Shown: positions 1 to 8,113 of the stretch, in pieces
Layout of the letters: each line of letters opens with the position of its first letter
Numbering within the stretch: position 1 is the stretch's first letter
Origin: Polaromonas sp. JS666
GTDB taxonomy: Bacteria; Pseudomonadota; Gammaproteobacteria; Burkholderiales; Burkholderiaceae_C
Assembly: GCF_900103405.1 (NCBI RefSeq)
Contig: NZ_FNHX01000001.1
Location: 124,001 to 188,000 of the forward strand
Length of the DNA stretch: 64,000 bases
Direction: 5' to 3'
The notes under the pieces: model-generated
What the model saw: the letters and a program-made list of their open reading frames with translations, nothing else
What the model was told of the DNA's origin: nothing
Database searches by the model: none
Program-made: the position numbers and the translations under genes

Positions 1-82
1 GGCACAGGAGTGAGTTGCCCGCAAAGGCGAGCATGGCCAGCACGGTGAGGCCCAGCGCTGAGGTGGTCGGTGATACCTTCAT
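1..82 (-). CDS. Partial DMT/EamA-family membrane transporter, N-terminus only
   Basis: Only the first 27 codons lie in the window; the rest continues beyond its left edge. They read MKVSPTTSALGLTVLAMLAF followed by AGNSLLCR, the typical first transmembrane helix of drug/metabolite transporter (EamA) proteins. An AGGGAG Shine-Dalgarno six bases before the ATG supports this start. The family exports or imports small metabolites; no substrate can be inferred. It follows livF on the same strand after a 177-bp gap without a convincing gene. Seen: start, ribosome site and hydrophobic helix. The family call rests on a short fragment. Confidence 0.55.
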   Translation of the reverse strand, partial: MKVSPTTSALGLTVLAMLAFAGNSLLC

Positions 83-259
83 GCCGCGCTCCCTGACGAA
101 CTGTTCGTTCAGGCCGGCGCCGCGTTGCGCTCGCGCATCTGTGCCTTGAGCTTGCCGACTTTGCCGACCAGCAGCAGCGGCCACCGGGGACAGATGGAAG
201 AGCGCCTGGGAATTCTGTTGCTGGCCAAAGTTTCAGTCATACCGTAGATGACTTCCGAT

Positions 260-991
260 TCATACACCCAGGTATTGCGCCAGCAACTCAGGCTTGGCAT
301 GCAGCTCGGCCGAGCTGCCTTCAAACACCACCTGGCCCTTGACCAGGATCACGTTGCGGTCGGTGATCTGGGTGACGTGCTTCCAGTTCTTGTCGACGAT
401 CACGCTGCTGATGCCGGTCTCGCGGATCAGGCCGCAGATGCGCCAGATGTCGCGCGCGATCAGCGGCGCCAGGCCTTCGGTGGCTTCGTCCAGGATCAGC
501 ACATCCGGATTGGTCATGAGCGCGCGGCCTATGGTCAGCATCTGCTGTTCGCCGCCCGAGAGCTGCTGGCCGCCGTGGCCCAGGCGTTCCTTCAGGCGCG
601 GAAAGGTCTCGAGCACGCGCTCGTAAGTCCAGTCGCGCTGGCCTTGGGTGCCGGCGCGTGCCGCCATCTTGAGGTTCTCGACCACGCTGAGGTTGCCGAA
701 AATGCCGCGGCCTTCGGGCACGTAGGCGATGCCCAGGCGGGCGATTTCGTAGGGCGGGGCGCCCGTCATGGGCCGGCCGTTGATCGCAACCGTGCCTGAG
801 CGCGGCTTGACCAGGCCCATGATGCTTTTGAGTAGGGTGCTCTTGCCCATGCCGTTGCGGCCCATGAGGCCAATCGTCTCGCCGCGCGCGACGTGAAAGT
901 CAATGCCGCGCAGCACGTGGCTGGCGCCGTAGTAGGTGTTGATGTCCTGGGCGCCGATCAGGATGTCGATCTGTTTTTCGGGGGCGTTCAT
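260..991 (-). CDS. livF: Liv-type ABC transporter ATP-binding protein (LivF-like)
   Basis: One of two ATPase subunits of a branched-chain amino-acid type (HAAT) importer, here probably for benzoate. The 243-residue protein has Walker A GRNGMGKST, the ABC signature LSGGEQQ and Walker B VLILDEATEGLAP; the short form without a C-terminal extension is typical of LivF. Its ATG shares one base with the livG stop (TGATG), so the two are translationally coupled. It is the last gene of the operon running from the flavodoxin at 7976. Substrate is inferred from position beside benzoate-CoA ligase and the box genes. Confidence 0.9.
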   Translation of the reverse strand: MNAPEKQIDILIGAQDINTYYGASHVLRGIDFHVARGETIGLMGRNGMGKSTLLKSIMGLVKPRSGTVAINGRPMTGAPPYEIARLGIAYVPEGRGIFGNLSVVENLKMAARAGTQGQRDWTYERVLETFPRLKERLGHGGQQLSGGEQQMLTIGRALMTNPDVLILDEATEGLAPLIARDIWRICGLIRETGISSVIVDKNWKHVTQITDRNVILVKGQVVFEGSSAELHAKPELLAQYLGV

Positions 992-1740
992 CAGTGCTCC
1001 TCGCCAAGGTAAGCCGCCTGCACGCCGGCATCGGCGCGGATTTGCGCCGGTGTGCCGCTGGCGATCACCTGGCCGTTGACCATCACGGTGAGCTTGTCGG
1101 CCAGCGTAAAGACCGCGTCCATGTCGTGCTCGACCAGCAGGATGCCGTGGTTTTTCTTGATGGCCAGCAGCAGGGCGACCATGCGCTCGGCCTCGGCCAC
1201 GCCCATGCCGGCCAGCGGTTCATCGAGCAGCAGCACCTGCGGCTCGGTGGCCAGGGTCATGGCGATCTCGAGCTGGCGCTGCTCGCCGTGGCTGATGGTG
1301 CCGGCGATGCTGTGCTTGCGGTGCTGCAGGCCGGCCAGCTCCAGCGCCTCTTCCGCGCGGGCGTTGACCGCCGCGAAGCCGGTGGCGCGCTGCAGCCAGC
1401 GCGCGGCATTCGGCGCGCGCGACTGCGAGGCCAGCCTGACGTTTTCCCAGACGCTGAAGGGCAAAAAGATATTGGTCTTCTGGTAGCTGCGGCCCAGGCC
1501 CTTGCCCGAGATTTTTTCGGGCGTCCAGCCGGTTACGTCATGGCTGCCCAGGGTGACGCTGCCCGATGTGGGCGGCAGGTCGCCCGAGAGCAAGTTCGTC
1601 AGGGTGGACTTACCCGCGCCATTGGGGCCTATGACCGCGTGGATGTGGTTGCGCCAGAGGCTGATGGAGACGTCATTGACCGCAGCCAAGCCGCCGAAGC
1701 GTTTTGTCAGATTCTTCGCCGAGAGCAGCACTTCACTCAT
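991..1740 (-). CDS. livG: Liv-type ABC transporter ATP-binding protein (LivG-like)
   Basis: Second ATPase subunit of the importer, 249 residues. Walker A is GPNGAGKST, the signature region is ISHGEQRQLEIAM (ISHGE replaces the canonical LSGGQ, common in LivG), and Walker B is VLLLDEPLAGMG. It overlaps the end of livM by 8 bases and abuts livF, giving tight coupling. The energy-coupling role at the inner face of the membrane follows from the family; benzoate as substrate is inferred from the operon. Confidence 0.9.
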   Translation of the reverse strand: MSEVLLSAKNLTKRFGGLAAVNDVSISLWRNHIHAVIGPNGAGKSTLTNLLSGDLPPTSGSVTLGSHDVTGWTPEKISGKGLGRSYQKTNIFLPFSVWENVRLASQSRAPNAARWLQRATGFAAVNARAEEALELAGLQHRKHSIAGTISHGEQRQLEIAMTLATEPQVLLLDEPLAGMGVAEAERMVALLLAIKKNHGILLVEHDMDAVFTLADKLTVMVNGQVIASGTPAQIRADAGVQAAYLGEEH

Positions 1741-2755
1741 GGCCGGCCTCCGCCTTGGATTTGCGCTGGGTGAATTTTTCGACCAGGCCCAGGATGCCGC
1801 GCGGCGCGAAGACCACCAGCAGCACGATGAACAGGCCCATCCAGAGCTGCCAGTGCTTGCCGAGGTTCACGCTTCCGAGGGTCGGGAGATCCTTGAACAC
1901 ATGCAGCAGGTATTCAAACGCGAAGGCGCCGACGATGGCGCCCGCGAAATTGCCCATGCCGCCGAGGATGACCATCATGATGGCGTGCGCGCTCATGTGA
2001 AAGCCCATGAGCTCGGGGTTGATGTAGCCGGTCTGCGTACCCCACAGGTAGCCGGCCAGGCCCGCGAGCGCGCCGGCCAGCGTGAAGGCCGAGAGCTTGT
2101 AGCCGAAGGTGCCGAAGCCCATGGCGCGCATGCGGTGCTCGTTGACGCGTATGCCGGCCAGCGTGCGGCCGAAGGGGCTCCAGAGCAGGCGGCGCAAAAA
2201 GGCGTACACCAGCAGCATGGCGCCCAAGGTGAAGTAGTAGAGCGTGAGCTTGTTGTCCAGGTCGAAGGGCGTCCAGCCGAAGACGGCCGCGCTGGGCTTG
2301 AAGTTGACGTAGAGCCCGTCGGAGCCGCCCAGGGCCTTGTTGTCGAAGAAGAGGTAGAACACCATCTGCGCGAAGGCCATGGTGACCATGATGAAGTAGA
2401 TGCCGTGTGTACGCACCACAAAAAAGCCGATGATGAGCGCGGCCAGGCCGGAGGCCAGTACGGCCAGCGGCAGCGTCCACCACAGGCTCACGGGCGTGCC
2501 CGCCGGCGTCAGGAAGGCCAGCGCATAGCCTGCCAGGCCAAAGTAGGCCGCATGGCCCAGCGACACCAGGCCGCTCACGCCCTGCAGCAAATCAAGGCTC
2601 ATCGCGAAGATGGCCATGATCATCATGCGCATGACCATCTGGGTGTAGAAGTCGGTGCCCACAAAAGGAAAGGCGACCAGCGCGATCAGCCCCAGGCCCA
2701 GCGCCACCTGCACGCCACGCGGCAGGATTTCAAGGTTTGCTTTTGCTGTGCTCAT
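1733..2755 (-). CDS. livM: Liv-type ABC transporter permease (LivM-like)
   Basis: Inner-membrane permease of about 340 residues with many hydrophobic helices and the LivM-type segment GVSGLVSLGHAAYFGLAGYA. I place the start at 2755 (MSTAKANLEI) rather than at a longer upstream frame, because this ATG overlaps the livH stop in the sequence ATGA, the usual coupling in liv operons, and the longer extension lies wholly inside livH. Forms the pore with LivH. Confidence 0.88.
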   Translation of the reverse strand: MSTAKANLEILPRGVQVALGLGLIALVAFPFVGTDFYTQMVMRMMIMAIFAMSLDLLQGVSGLVSLGHAAYFGLAGYALAFLTPAGTPVSLWWTLPLAVLASGLAALIIGFFVVRTHGIYFIMVTMAFAQMVFYLFFDNKALGGSDGLYVNFKPSAAVFGWTPFDLDNKLTLYYFTLGAMLLVYAFLRRLLWSPFGRTLAGIRVNEHRMRAMGFGTFGYKLSAFTLAGALAGLAGYLWGTQTGYINPELMGFHMSAHAIMMVILGGMGNFAGAIVGAFAFEYLLHVFKDLPTLGSVNLGKHWQLWMGLFIVLLVVFAPRGILGLVEKFTQRKSKAEAGHE

Positions 2756-3615
2756 TGTTTGAACAGGCCTTCGGGTTTCCACAGCAGCACGGCCGCCATC
2801 AACATATAAACCAGCATGCCCGCCATCGAAGGCAGCAGCACCTTGCCAAAGGTGTCCACCAGGCCGACCAGCAAGGCGGAAATCAGCGCGCCGCGCACCG
2901 AGCCTATGCCGCCTATCACCACCACCACAAAACACATGATCAGCACCTGCGAGCCCATGTTGGGGTAGACGCTGGCGACCGGCGCGGCAATCATGCCGGC
3001 CACTGCCGCCAGGCCCACGCCCAGCGCGAACACCACGGCATGGATCAGCTTGATGTTGATGCCCAGCGATTCGGCCATGTCGCGGTTGAAGGCGCCGGCG
3101 CGTATCTTCATGCCGAGCCGGGTCTTGGAGATCATGAAATAAAGGCCCAGGGCCAGCGCGATGCAGACACCCGACATGAAGAGCCGGTAGACCGGGTAGG
3201 AGAGGTTCTCGGTGAGTGGCACCGAGGCGCTCAGCACATCGGGAATCGTCACGCCATGCACGTCGTCGCCCCAGAGGATGGAGCGCACTTCCTCAAAGAT
3301 ATAGATCAGGCCGAAGGTCAGCAGCACCTGGTCCAGGTGATCGCGTTTGTAGAAGTGGCGAAACAGCAGCCACTCCAGCGCCAGCCCGAAGACGACCGAC
3401 AGCACCGCGCCCAGCAAAATGGCCAGCGTGAGGCTGCCCGTCAGCGTGCTGAGCGACCAGGCCAGGTAGGCGCCCAGCATGTAAAAACTGCCATGGGCCA
3501 GGTTGACCACGCCCATGATGCCGAAGATCAGCGTCAGGCCGGCGGCCAGCATGAACAGCAGCAGGCCGTACTGGACGCTGTTGAGCAACTGGATGAGGAA
3601 GTTGGCTAGATCCAT
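2752..3615 (-). CDS. livH: Liv-type ABC transporter permease (LivH-like)
   Basis: Inner-membrane permease of 287 residues. LivH hallmarks are visible: N-terminal LLNSVQYGLLLFMLAAGLTL, GVVNLAHGSFYMLGAY and a C-terminal GGIGSVRGALISALLVG loop. It partners LivM and overlaps it by four bases. It lies nine bases downstream of a LysE-type exporter gene, so import and export components share one transcript. Transport of benzoate is inferred from context. Confidence 0.9.
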   Translation of the reverse strand: MDLANFLIQLLNSVQYGLLLFMLAAGLTLIFGIMGVVNLAHGSFYMLGAYLAWSLSTLTGSLTLAILLGAVLSVVFGLALEWLLFRHFYKRDHLDQVLLTFGLIYIFEEVRSILWGDDVHGVTIPDVLSASVPLTENLSYPVYRLFMSGVCIALALGLYFMISKTRLGMKIRAGAFNRDMAESLGINIKLIHAVVFALGVGLAAVAGMIAAPVASVYPNMGSQVLIMCFVVVVIGGIGSVRGALISALLVGLVDTFGKVLLPSMAGMLVYMLMAAVLLWKPEGLFKQ

Positions 3616-3624
3616 AAATCAGGT

Positions 3625-4254
3625 TTATGTGTGGCGACGTGTGAACAACAACAGGCTGCCCATCAGGGTGAAGAGTCCGCCCGATACCCGGTTGAACCAG
3701 CGCACGGCGCGGCTGGAGCGCAGCAGCGGCGCGATGCGCGAGACGCCCAGCGCGCAGCAGGTCAGCACCGTGAACTCAAAGGCCATAAAGGTCAGGGCCA
3801 GGATGGCGAACTGCGGAACAAAGGGCGCGGCCGGGTTCAGGAACTGCGGGAAGAAGGCCGCGAAGAACAGCACAGCCTTGGGGTTGCTGGCACCGACCAG
3901 GAAGCCGCGCAGGAAAAACGAGCGGCGCTGCGAGGGGCTGTCGTCCCTGGCCGTGCCGTCAAACACGGCCGCTTCGCTGCGAAAGGTCTTGATGCCCAGC
4001 CAGATCAGGTAGGCCGCGCCAATGAGCTTGGCGACCGTGAAGGCGGTCTCTGACGCCGCTAGCAGCGCACCCAGGCCCATGGCCGAGAGCAGCATGACGC
4101 ACAGCACCGCGGCCACGCTGCCTGCCACCGAAGTCATGGCTTTGCGCGGGCCGTGGTTGAGCGCATTCGTCATGCACATCAGCATGGTCGGGCCGGGCGT
4201 GAGGATCAGCAGCGCGACGGCTGCGACATAGAGGAGGTAGGTGGTGAGCGTCAT
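3625..4254 (-). CDS. LysE/RhtB-family exporter
   Basis: A 209-residue membrane protein of the LysE/RhtB family, recognised by the N-terminal motif LILTPGPTMLMC, the segment LIGAAYLIWLGIKTFRS and GFLVGASNPKAVLFFAAFFPQF. The family exports amino acids and related small metabolites by proton exchange. Its place between the binding-protein gene and livH of an uptake operon is unusual. It might relieve accumulation of a charged metabolite, but the substrate is unknown. The family call is firm. Confidence 0.85.
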   Translation of the reverse strand: MTLTTYLLYVAAVALLILTPGPTMLMCMTNALNHGPRKAMTSVAGSVAAVLCVMLLSAMGLGALLAASETAFTVAKLIGAAYLIWLGIKTFRSEAAVFDGTARDDSPSQRRSFFLRGFLVGASNPKAVLFFAAFFPQFLNPAAPFVPQFAILALTFMAFEFTVLTCCALGVSRIAPLLRSSRAVRWFNRVSGGLFTLMGSLLLFTRRHT

Positions 4255-4346
4255 GGGCTTGAAGATAGCATTGCCAGAAGCCAGCCAGCAGGGTCCGTGC
4301 CAGCTATATAAAAAAAAGGGACGGAGCCGAGCCCCGATCCTTCCCT

Positions 4347-4441
4347 GCCAGCAGGGGCCGCGGAACCGGCTTTGCCGGGCCGCAGGCGCAGCGGCCCCCT
4401 CGGGGGAAGGGAGCTACACGCAGTGAGCGACCGTGGGGGCC
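4347..4441. repeat. Dispersed intergenic GC-rich repeat, copy 1
   Basis: A GC-rich segment of about 95 bp between the binding-protein stop and the LysE gene. It matches 21273-21367 in order and spacing through several blocks: GGCCGCGGAAC, GGCCGCAGGCGC, CCCCCTCG, GCTACACG, AGTGAGC and a final GGGGG run. Internal complementarity such as CCCCCTCGGGGG would allow hairpins. Both copies lie between co-directional minus-strand genes, so transcripts carry the same orientation. Similar repeats are, to my knowledge, common in Comamonadaceae intergenic DNA; function unknown. Confidence 0.75.
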
Positions 4442-4445
4442 AAGA

Positions 4446-5633
4446 TCAACCCATCTTGCAGCCGGCGCCGGAATCGGCCAAGGCTTTGGCGGCAACGCCA
4501 ATCACCTTGTTTTCCTTGTTCTCGACCACGCGCAGGTACATGTCCTGCACCGGGTTGTGCGAGGGGCTCATGGTCCACTTGCCGCGCGGGCTGTCGATGA
4601 CGGCGCCCTCCAGCGCTTTGTACAGGGCCTGCTTGTTGCTCAAATCACCCTTGACGGCATTGGCGCCCTGAATCAGCAGCAGGCCGGTGTCGTAGCCTTG
4701 CACTGCGTACACGTCGGGCTGCATCTTGAATGTCTTGGCGTAGCTCAGGCGGAACTGGCCGTTGCGCTGGGTCGGCAGCGAGTCGCTGTAGTGCATGGTC
4801 GTGATGATGCCGTTGGCCGCGGGGCCGGCGGCGTCGAGCACACCTTCGGTCAGGAAGCCGGAGCCGTACAGCGGGATCTTTTCCTTCAGGCCCGCGGCGG
4901 CGTAGTCCTTGATGAACTTGGCGGCGCCGCCGCCGGCGAAGAAGCAGGCCACGGCATCGGGCTTGATCGCCGCGATCTCGGTCAGCAGGGCCTGGAATTC
5001 GACTTGCGGGAAGGGCAGGCCCAGTTCCTTGACGATGGTGCCGCCCGCGGCGGTGTAGCTTTCCTTGAAGCCTTCAAAAGCCTCGTCGCCGGCCGCGTAT
5101 TTCCAGGTGATCCAGACGGCCTTCTTGTGGCCGCGGTCCACCATGGCCTTGCCCAGGGCGCGGGTGGGCTGGGAATTGGTGAAGGAGGTGCGGAACACAT
5201 TGGGCGCGCACAGGCTGCGTGTGGCGGCGTGTACGCCGGCATTGGGGATCAGGCTCAGCACGCCGCTGTCGCGCGCGACCTTCTGGATGCCCATCTGCAC
5301 GCCCGAGTGCACCGTGCCGACCAGCACGTCGACCTTGTCGCGCTGCACCAGCTTGTTGGCGTTTTCAATGCCCTTGGACGGCTCGGACTCGTCGTCCACC
5401 TTGAAGAATTCGATCTCGCGGCCGCCCAGCTTGCCGCCTTGGTCGTTGATCGCCATGCGAAAGCCGTTTTCAATGGCCACGCCCAGCTGCGCGAAGGTAC
5501 CGGTATAGGGCAGCATGAAGCCGACACGCACCTTGCCGGACTGCGCGCGCACGATTTCGGGGAGCAAAAGGCCGGTGGAGGCCGCCCCTATCATGGCGGC
5601 GCTGCGGGTCAGTACAAGTCGGCGTGAGGTCAT
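4446..5633 (-). CDS. Periplasmic aromatic-acid/branched-chain amino-acid binding protein (LivK-like)
   Basis: Substrate-binding component of the Liv-type importer, 395 residues, type I periplasmic binding fold. The N-terminus TSRRLVLTRSA followed by a hydrophobic stretch and IVRAQSG looks like a Tat or Sec signal ending near residue 31. The mature part has the family pattern VRVGFMLPYTGTFAQLG. A good site (CAGGAG) precedes the ATG. Adjacent to benzoate-CoA ligase, it belongs to the subgroup often found in aromatic degradation clusters, so benzoate is the likely ligand; this is inference. Confidence 0.85.
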   Translation of the reverse strand: MTSRRLVLTRSAAMIGAASTGLLLPEIVRAQSGKVRVGFMLPYTGTFAQLGVAIENGFRMAINDQGGKLGGREIEFFKVDDESEPSKGIENANKLVQRDKVDVLVGTVHSGVQMGIQKVARDSGVLSLIPNAGVHAATRSLCAPNVFRTSFTNSQPTRALGKAMVDRGHKKAVWITWKYAAGDEAFEGFKESYTAAGGTIVKELGLPFPQVEFQALLTEIAAIKPDAVACFFAGGGAAKFIKDYAAAGLKEKIPLYGSGFLTEGVLDAAGPAANGIITTMHYSDSLPTQRNGQFRLSYAKTFKMQPDVYAVQGYDTGLLLIQGANAVKGDLSNKQALYKALEGAVIDSPRGKWTMSPSHNPVQDMYLRVVENKENKVIGVAAKALADSGAGCKMG

Positions 5634-5829
5634 GGAATAGCTCCTGGTTGAGGCTGAAAACTGTTAGACGAATAGTAAGCGTGCGTTGTGTGGCCGGCCC
5701 TAGTGTAAAACCCGAGATTGAGGATTAAATTGTTTACATCTAAAGCAATGACCATGCCTGATTTGGGCCGGTTTGCACTTTTTTGCGGTGCCCTGTTGCC
5801 GCACGCCGGGTTCTCTTGCGCGCGGCGCT

Positions 5830-7407
5830 TCAGCGCGGCTGGCGCAGCTTGAAGCGCTGGATCTTGCCGGTGGCCGTCTTGGGCAGTTCGCTCACGAACT
5901 CTATCCAGCGCGGGTATTTGTAGGGCGCGAGCTGCTGCTTCACATGGGCCTTGAGCTCGTCCATGGTGGCGCTCTGGCCGGCCTTGAACACCACATAAGC
6001 CTTGGGTTTGACGAGCTCGTCGGCATCGGCCACGCCGATGACCGCCACTTCCAGCACGGCGGGGTGCGTCATCAGGCAAGCCTCGACCTCGAAGGGCGAG
6101 ACATAGATGCCGCCGACCTTGAGCATGTCGTCGCTGCGCCCGCCATAGGTGTAAAAACCGTCGGCGTCGCGGGTGTACTTGTCGCCGCTCTTGGTCCATT
6201 CGCCGGCGAAGGTGGCCTTGGTCTTGGCGCGGTTGTTCCAGTACATGATGGCGGCGCTGGGGCCGCTGATCTGCAGCTCGCCGATCTCGCCGTCGGCGCA
6301 TTCGCGGCCGTCGTCACCCATGATGCGCAGGGCGTAGCCCGGGACCGCCTGGCCGGTGGTGCCGTAGCGCACCTGGCCAGGCCGGTTGGACAAAAAGATG
6401 TGCAGCATCTCGGTCGAGCCTATGCCGTCCAGGATTTCGCAGCCGTACTGCGCCGTCCATTTTTTACCGATCTCGGCGGGCAGGGCCTCGCCCGCGCTGG
6501 TGCACACGCGCAGGCTTAGTTCGGACTTCGCCGGCTTGGCCGGGTCGGCGAGCAGGGCGGCATACAGCGTGGGCACGCCGTAGAAAATCGTCGGCCGGTA
6601 TTTTTTGAGCAGGGCAAAAACATCGGCCGGCGCCGGGCGCGCCGGCAGCAGCACTGTCGTGGCGCCCACGCTCATGGGGAAGGTCAGCGCATTGCCCAGG
6701 CCGTAGGCAAAAAACAGCTTGGCGGCGGAATACACCACGTCGGACTCGCGTATGTCCAGCACACCGCGGCCGTAGAGCTCGGCCGTCTGGATCAAATGGC
6801 TGTGCAGGTGCACCGTGCCCTTGGGCGTGCCGGTGGAGCCGCTGGAATACAGCCAGAAGCAGGCGTCGTCGGCGCAGGTGGCGGTGACGGTGGGCGTGGC
6901 CGGCGCCGCGCGCAGCAGGCCGGCCAGGGTGGCATGCGGCGCGCAGTCGTCGACGCCGGCGACGACCACTGTTTTCAGCGTGTCGACTTTCCCCAGCAGC
7001 GGCTCGAAGGCCGGCAGCAGGGCGTGCGAGACGATCAGGCCCCGGGCGCGCGAGTCGCGCAGCATGAATTCAAAGTCCTGCGTGGTGAGCAAGGTGTTGG
7101 CCGCGATGGGCAGCACGCCCGCGAGTATGCAGCCGAGGAAGGCGACCGGCCACTGCGGCGTGTCCAGCATGGCCAGCAGCACGCGGCTTTCGGGTGCAAA
7201 GCCCTGGGCGCGCAGTGCATTGGCAAAACGGTGGGATTGTTCGGCAAGTTCGCCGTAGCTCAGTTGCTCGCCGCTCAGCGCGTCCCTAAAAGCCACTTTG
7301 CCGGGGCGCGTGGTGTTGCGTGCCAGCAGGTCGTGCGCCGCGTTGTAGTCGCGCGGGATGCTCACCCGGGGCGGGCTTGCCGAATGGTCTGCGCTGCTTG
7401 TTTGCAT
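5830..7407 (-). CDS. bclA: Benzoate-CoA ligase
   Basis: Activates benzoate to benzoyl-CoA with ATP and CoA, the first step of the box pathway. The 525-residue protein is an acyl-adenylate-forming enzyme. It has the phosphate loop YSSGSTGTPKGTVH, the A5 region GIGSTEMLHIFLSN (as in benzoate ligases), the hinge YGGRSDDMLKVGG and the C-terminal catalytic lysine in PKTATGKIQRFK (about K515). SAAKLFFAYGLGN is a typical benzoate-CoA ligase stretch. It sits 77 bp downstream of the flavodoxin on the same strand and upstream of the transporter. Substrate preference between benzoate and close analogues cannot be read from sequence. Confidence 0.92.
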   Translation of the reverse strand: MQTSSADHSASPPRVSIPRDYNAAHDLLARNTTRPGKVAFRDALSGEQLSYGELAEQSHRFANALRAQGFAPESRVLLAMLDTPQWPVAFLGCILAGVLPIAANTLLTTQDFEFMLRDSRARGLIVSHALLPAFEPLLGKVDTLKTVVVAGVDDCAPHATLAGLLRAAPATPTVTATCADDACFWLYSSGSTGTPKGTVHLHSHLIQTAELYGRGVLDIRESDVVYSAAKLFFAYGLGNALTFPMSVGATTVLLPARPAPADVFALLKKYRPTIFYGVPTLYAALLADPAKPAKSELSLRVCTSAGEALPAEIGKKWTAQYGCEILDGIGSTEMLHIFLSNRPGQVRYGTTGQAVPGYALRIMGDDGRECADGEIGELQISGPSAAIMYWNNRAKTKATFAGEWTKSGDKYTRDADGFYTYGGRSDDMLKVGGIYVSPFEVEACLMTHPAVLEVAVIGVADADELVKPKAYVVFKAGQSATMDELKAHVKQQLAPYKYPRWIEFVSELPKTATGKIQRFKLRQPR

Positions 7408-7484
7408 GCTTGTCTCCAGATTGCTGTTATTTTGGTAGCTGCTTGCGCACGCTGATCAAGCGCTACGGGGTCTTCTTTTGTATG

Positions 7485-7976
7485 TCAGGCGGTGGCGGGA
7501 CTGGCCCCCAATGTCTGCAGGGCGCCGGTGAGCCACTGGCGGCACCACTCGGTGCCTTCGGTTTCCGGCATGGTGCCGCTGCTTGCGTCGTGGCACCAGA
7601 TCTCGCCTATGCGCTGCGCGCCCAGGTCCTGCAGGCGTTCGTCGAACTTTTTGCCGCCGAAGCAAAAAGTCTGCATATAAGTGCGGTCGCCCAGCGCGAT
7701 CACGCCGTAGCGCACATGGCCGAGGAATTGCGGGTTGCTGCCCAGTGATTCATAGAGGGCGCGCGCGTTGTCGGGCACGTCGCCCGAGCCATAGGTGGAG
7801 CTGCAGATGAGATAAAGTGCATCTTCTGCCTGGGCCGCGTCGAAGACGCTGATGTCCAGATTGTCCATCAGCTCGACCTCAATATCACTCACCAAATCCG
7901 CGCAATCCATCTGAATTGCTTGTGCGACATAGTCAGCGGTGCTGGTCATGGTGCCTACAAGGATTTTGAGTTTCAT
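7485..7976 (-). CDS. MioC-like flavodoxin in the box cluster
   Basis: A 163-residue flavodoxin-fold protein binding FMN. The phosphate loop is GTMTSTADYVA near the N-terminus; CSSTYGSGDVPDNA and YGVIALGDRTYMQTFC match the isoalloxazine-binding loops of MioC and nitric-oxide-synthase-like flavodoxins. The start at 7976 (MKLKILVG) is chosen for its GGAG ribosome site. It is the first gene of the operon carrying benzoate-CoA ligase, divergent from boxR-boxC-boxB. Since no boxA is present, it is a candidate electron carrier to BoxB; that role is inference. Confidence 0.85.
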   Translation of the reverse strand: MKLKILVGTMTSTADYVAQAIQMDCADLVSDIEVELMDNLDISVFDAAQAEDALYLICSSTYGSGDVPDNARALYESLGSNPQFLGHVRYGVIALGDRTYMQTFCFGGKKFDERLQDLGAQRIGEIWCHDASSGTMPETEGTEWCRQWLTGALQTLGASPATA

Positions 7977-7998
7977 CAAAAAGTCTCCAGAAAAAAGA

Positions 7999-8073
7999 TG
8001 CAATAAACTGCTTTACATCAAGTTAAAGTGAAGTATACTGCAATTAATGTGGGGCGCAACGGTAAAAGTTGCA
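7999..8073. promoter_or_regulatory. Divergent box promoter with three TGCA operator half-sites
   Basis: On the plus strand TTTACA (8012-8017), a 16-bp spacer and TATACT (8034-8039) form a good sigma-70 promoter toward boxR. TGCA occurs at 7999-8002, 8039-8042 and 8070-8073; the first two sit in the matching words TGCAATAAA and TGCAATTAA. TGCA repeats are the recognition element of BzdR, and BoxR is its close paralogue. One site touches the -10 box and another lies just downstream, positions suited to repression. The third flanks the flavodoxin operon leader. Confidence 0.6.
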
Positions 8074-8113
8074 TAAAGACCTAATTTTTTCAAACGGGTG
8101 TCTCTTGGAAATC

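Noticed and set aside
109..240. Short minus-strand frame after livF (MTETLASNRIPRR...)
   Set aside because: No ribosome site, no similarity recognised, and it is squeezed between livF and the transporter gene start. It could be a gene remnant, but nothing supports it.
1502..2809. Long plus-strand open frame opposite livM
   Set aside because: His/Gln/Ala-rich composition typical of the antisense of a membrane protein; no motif.
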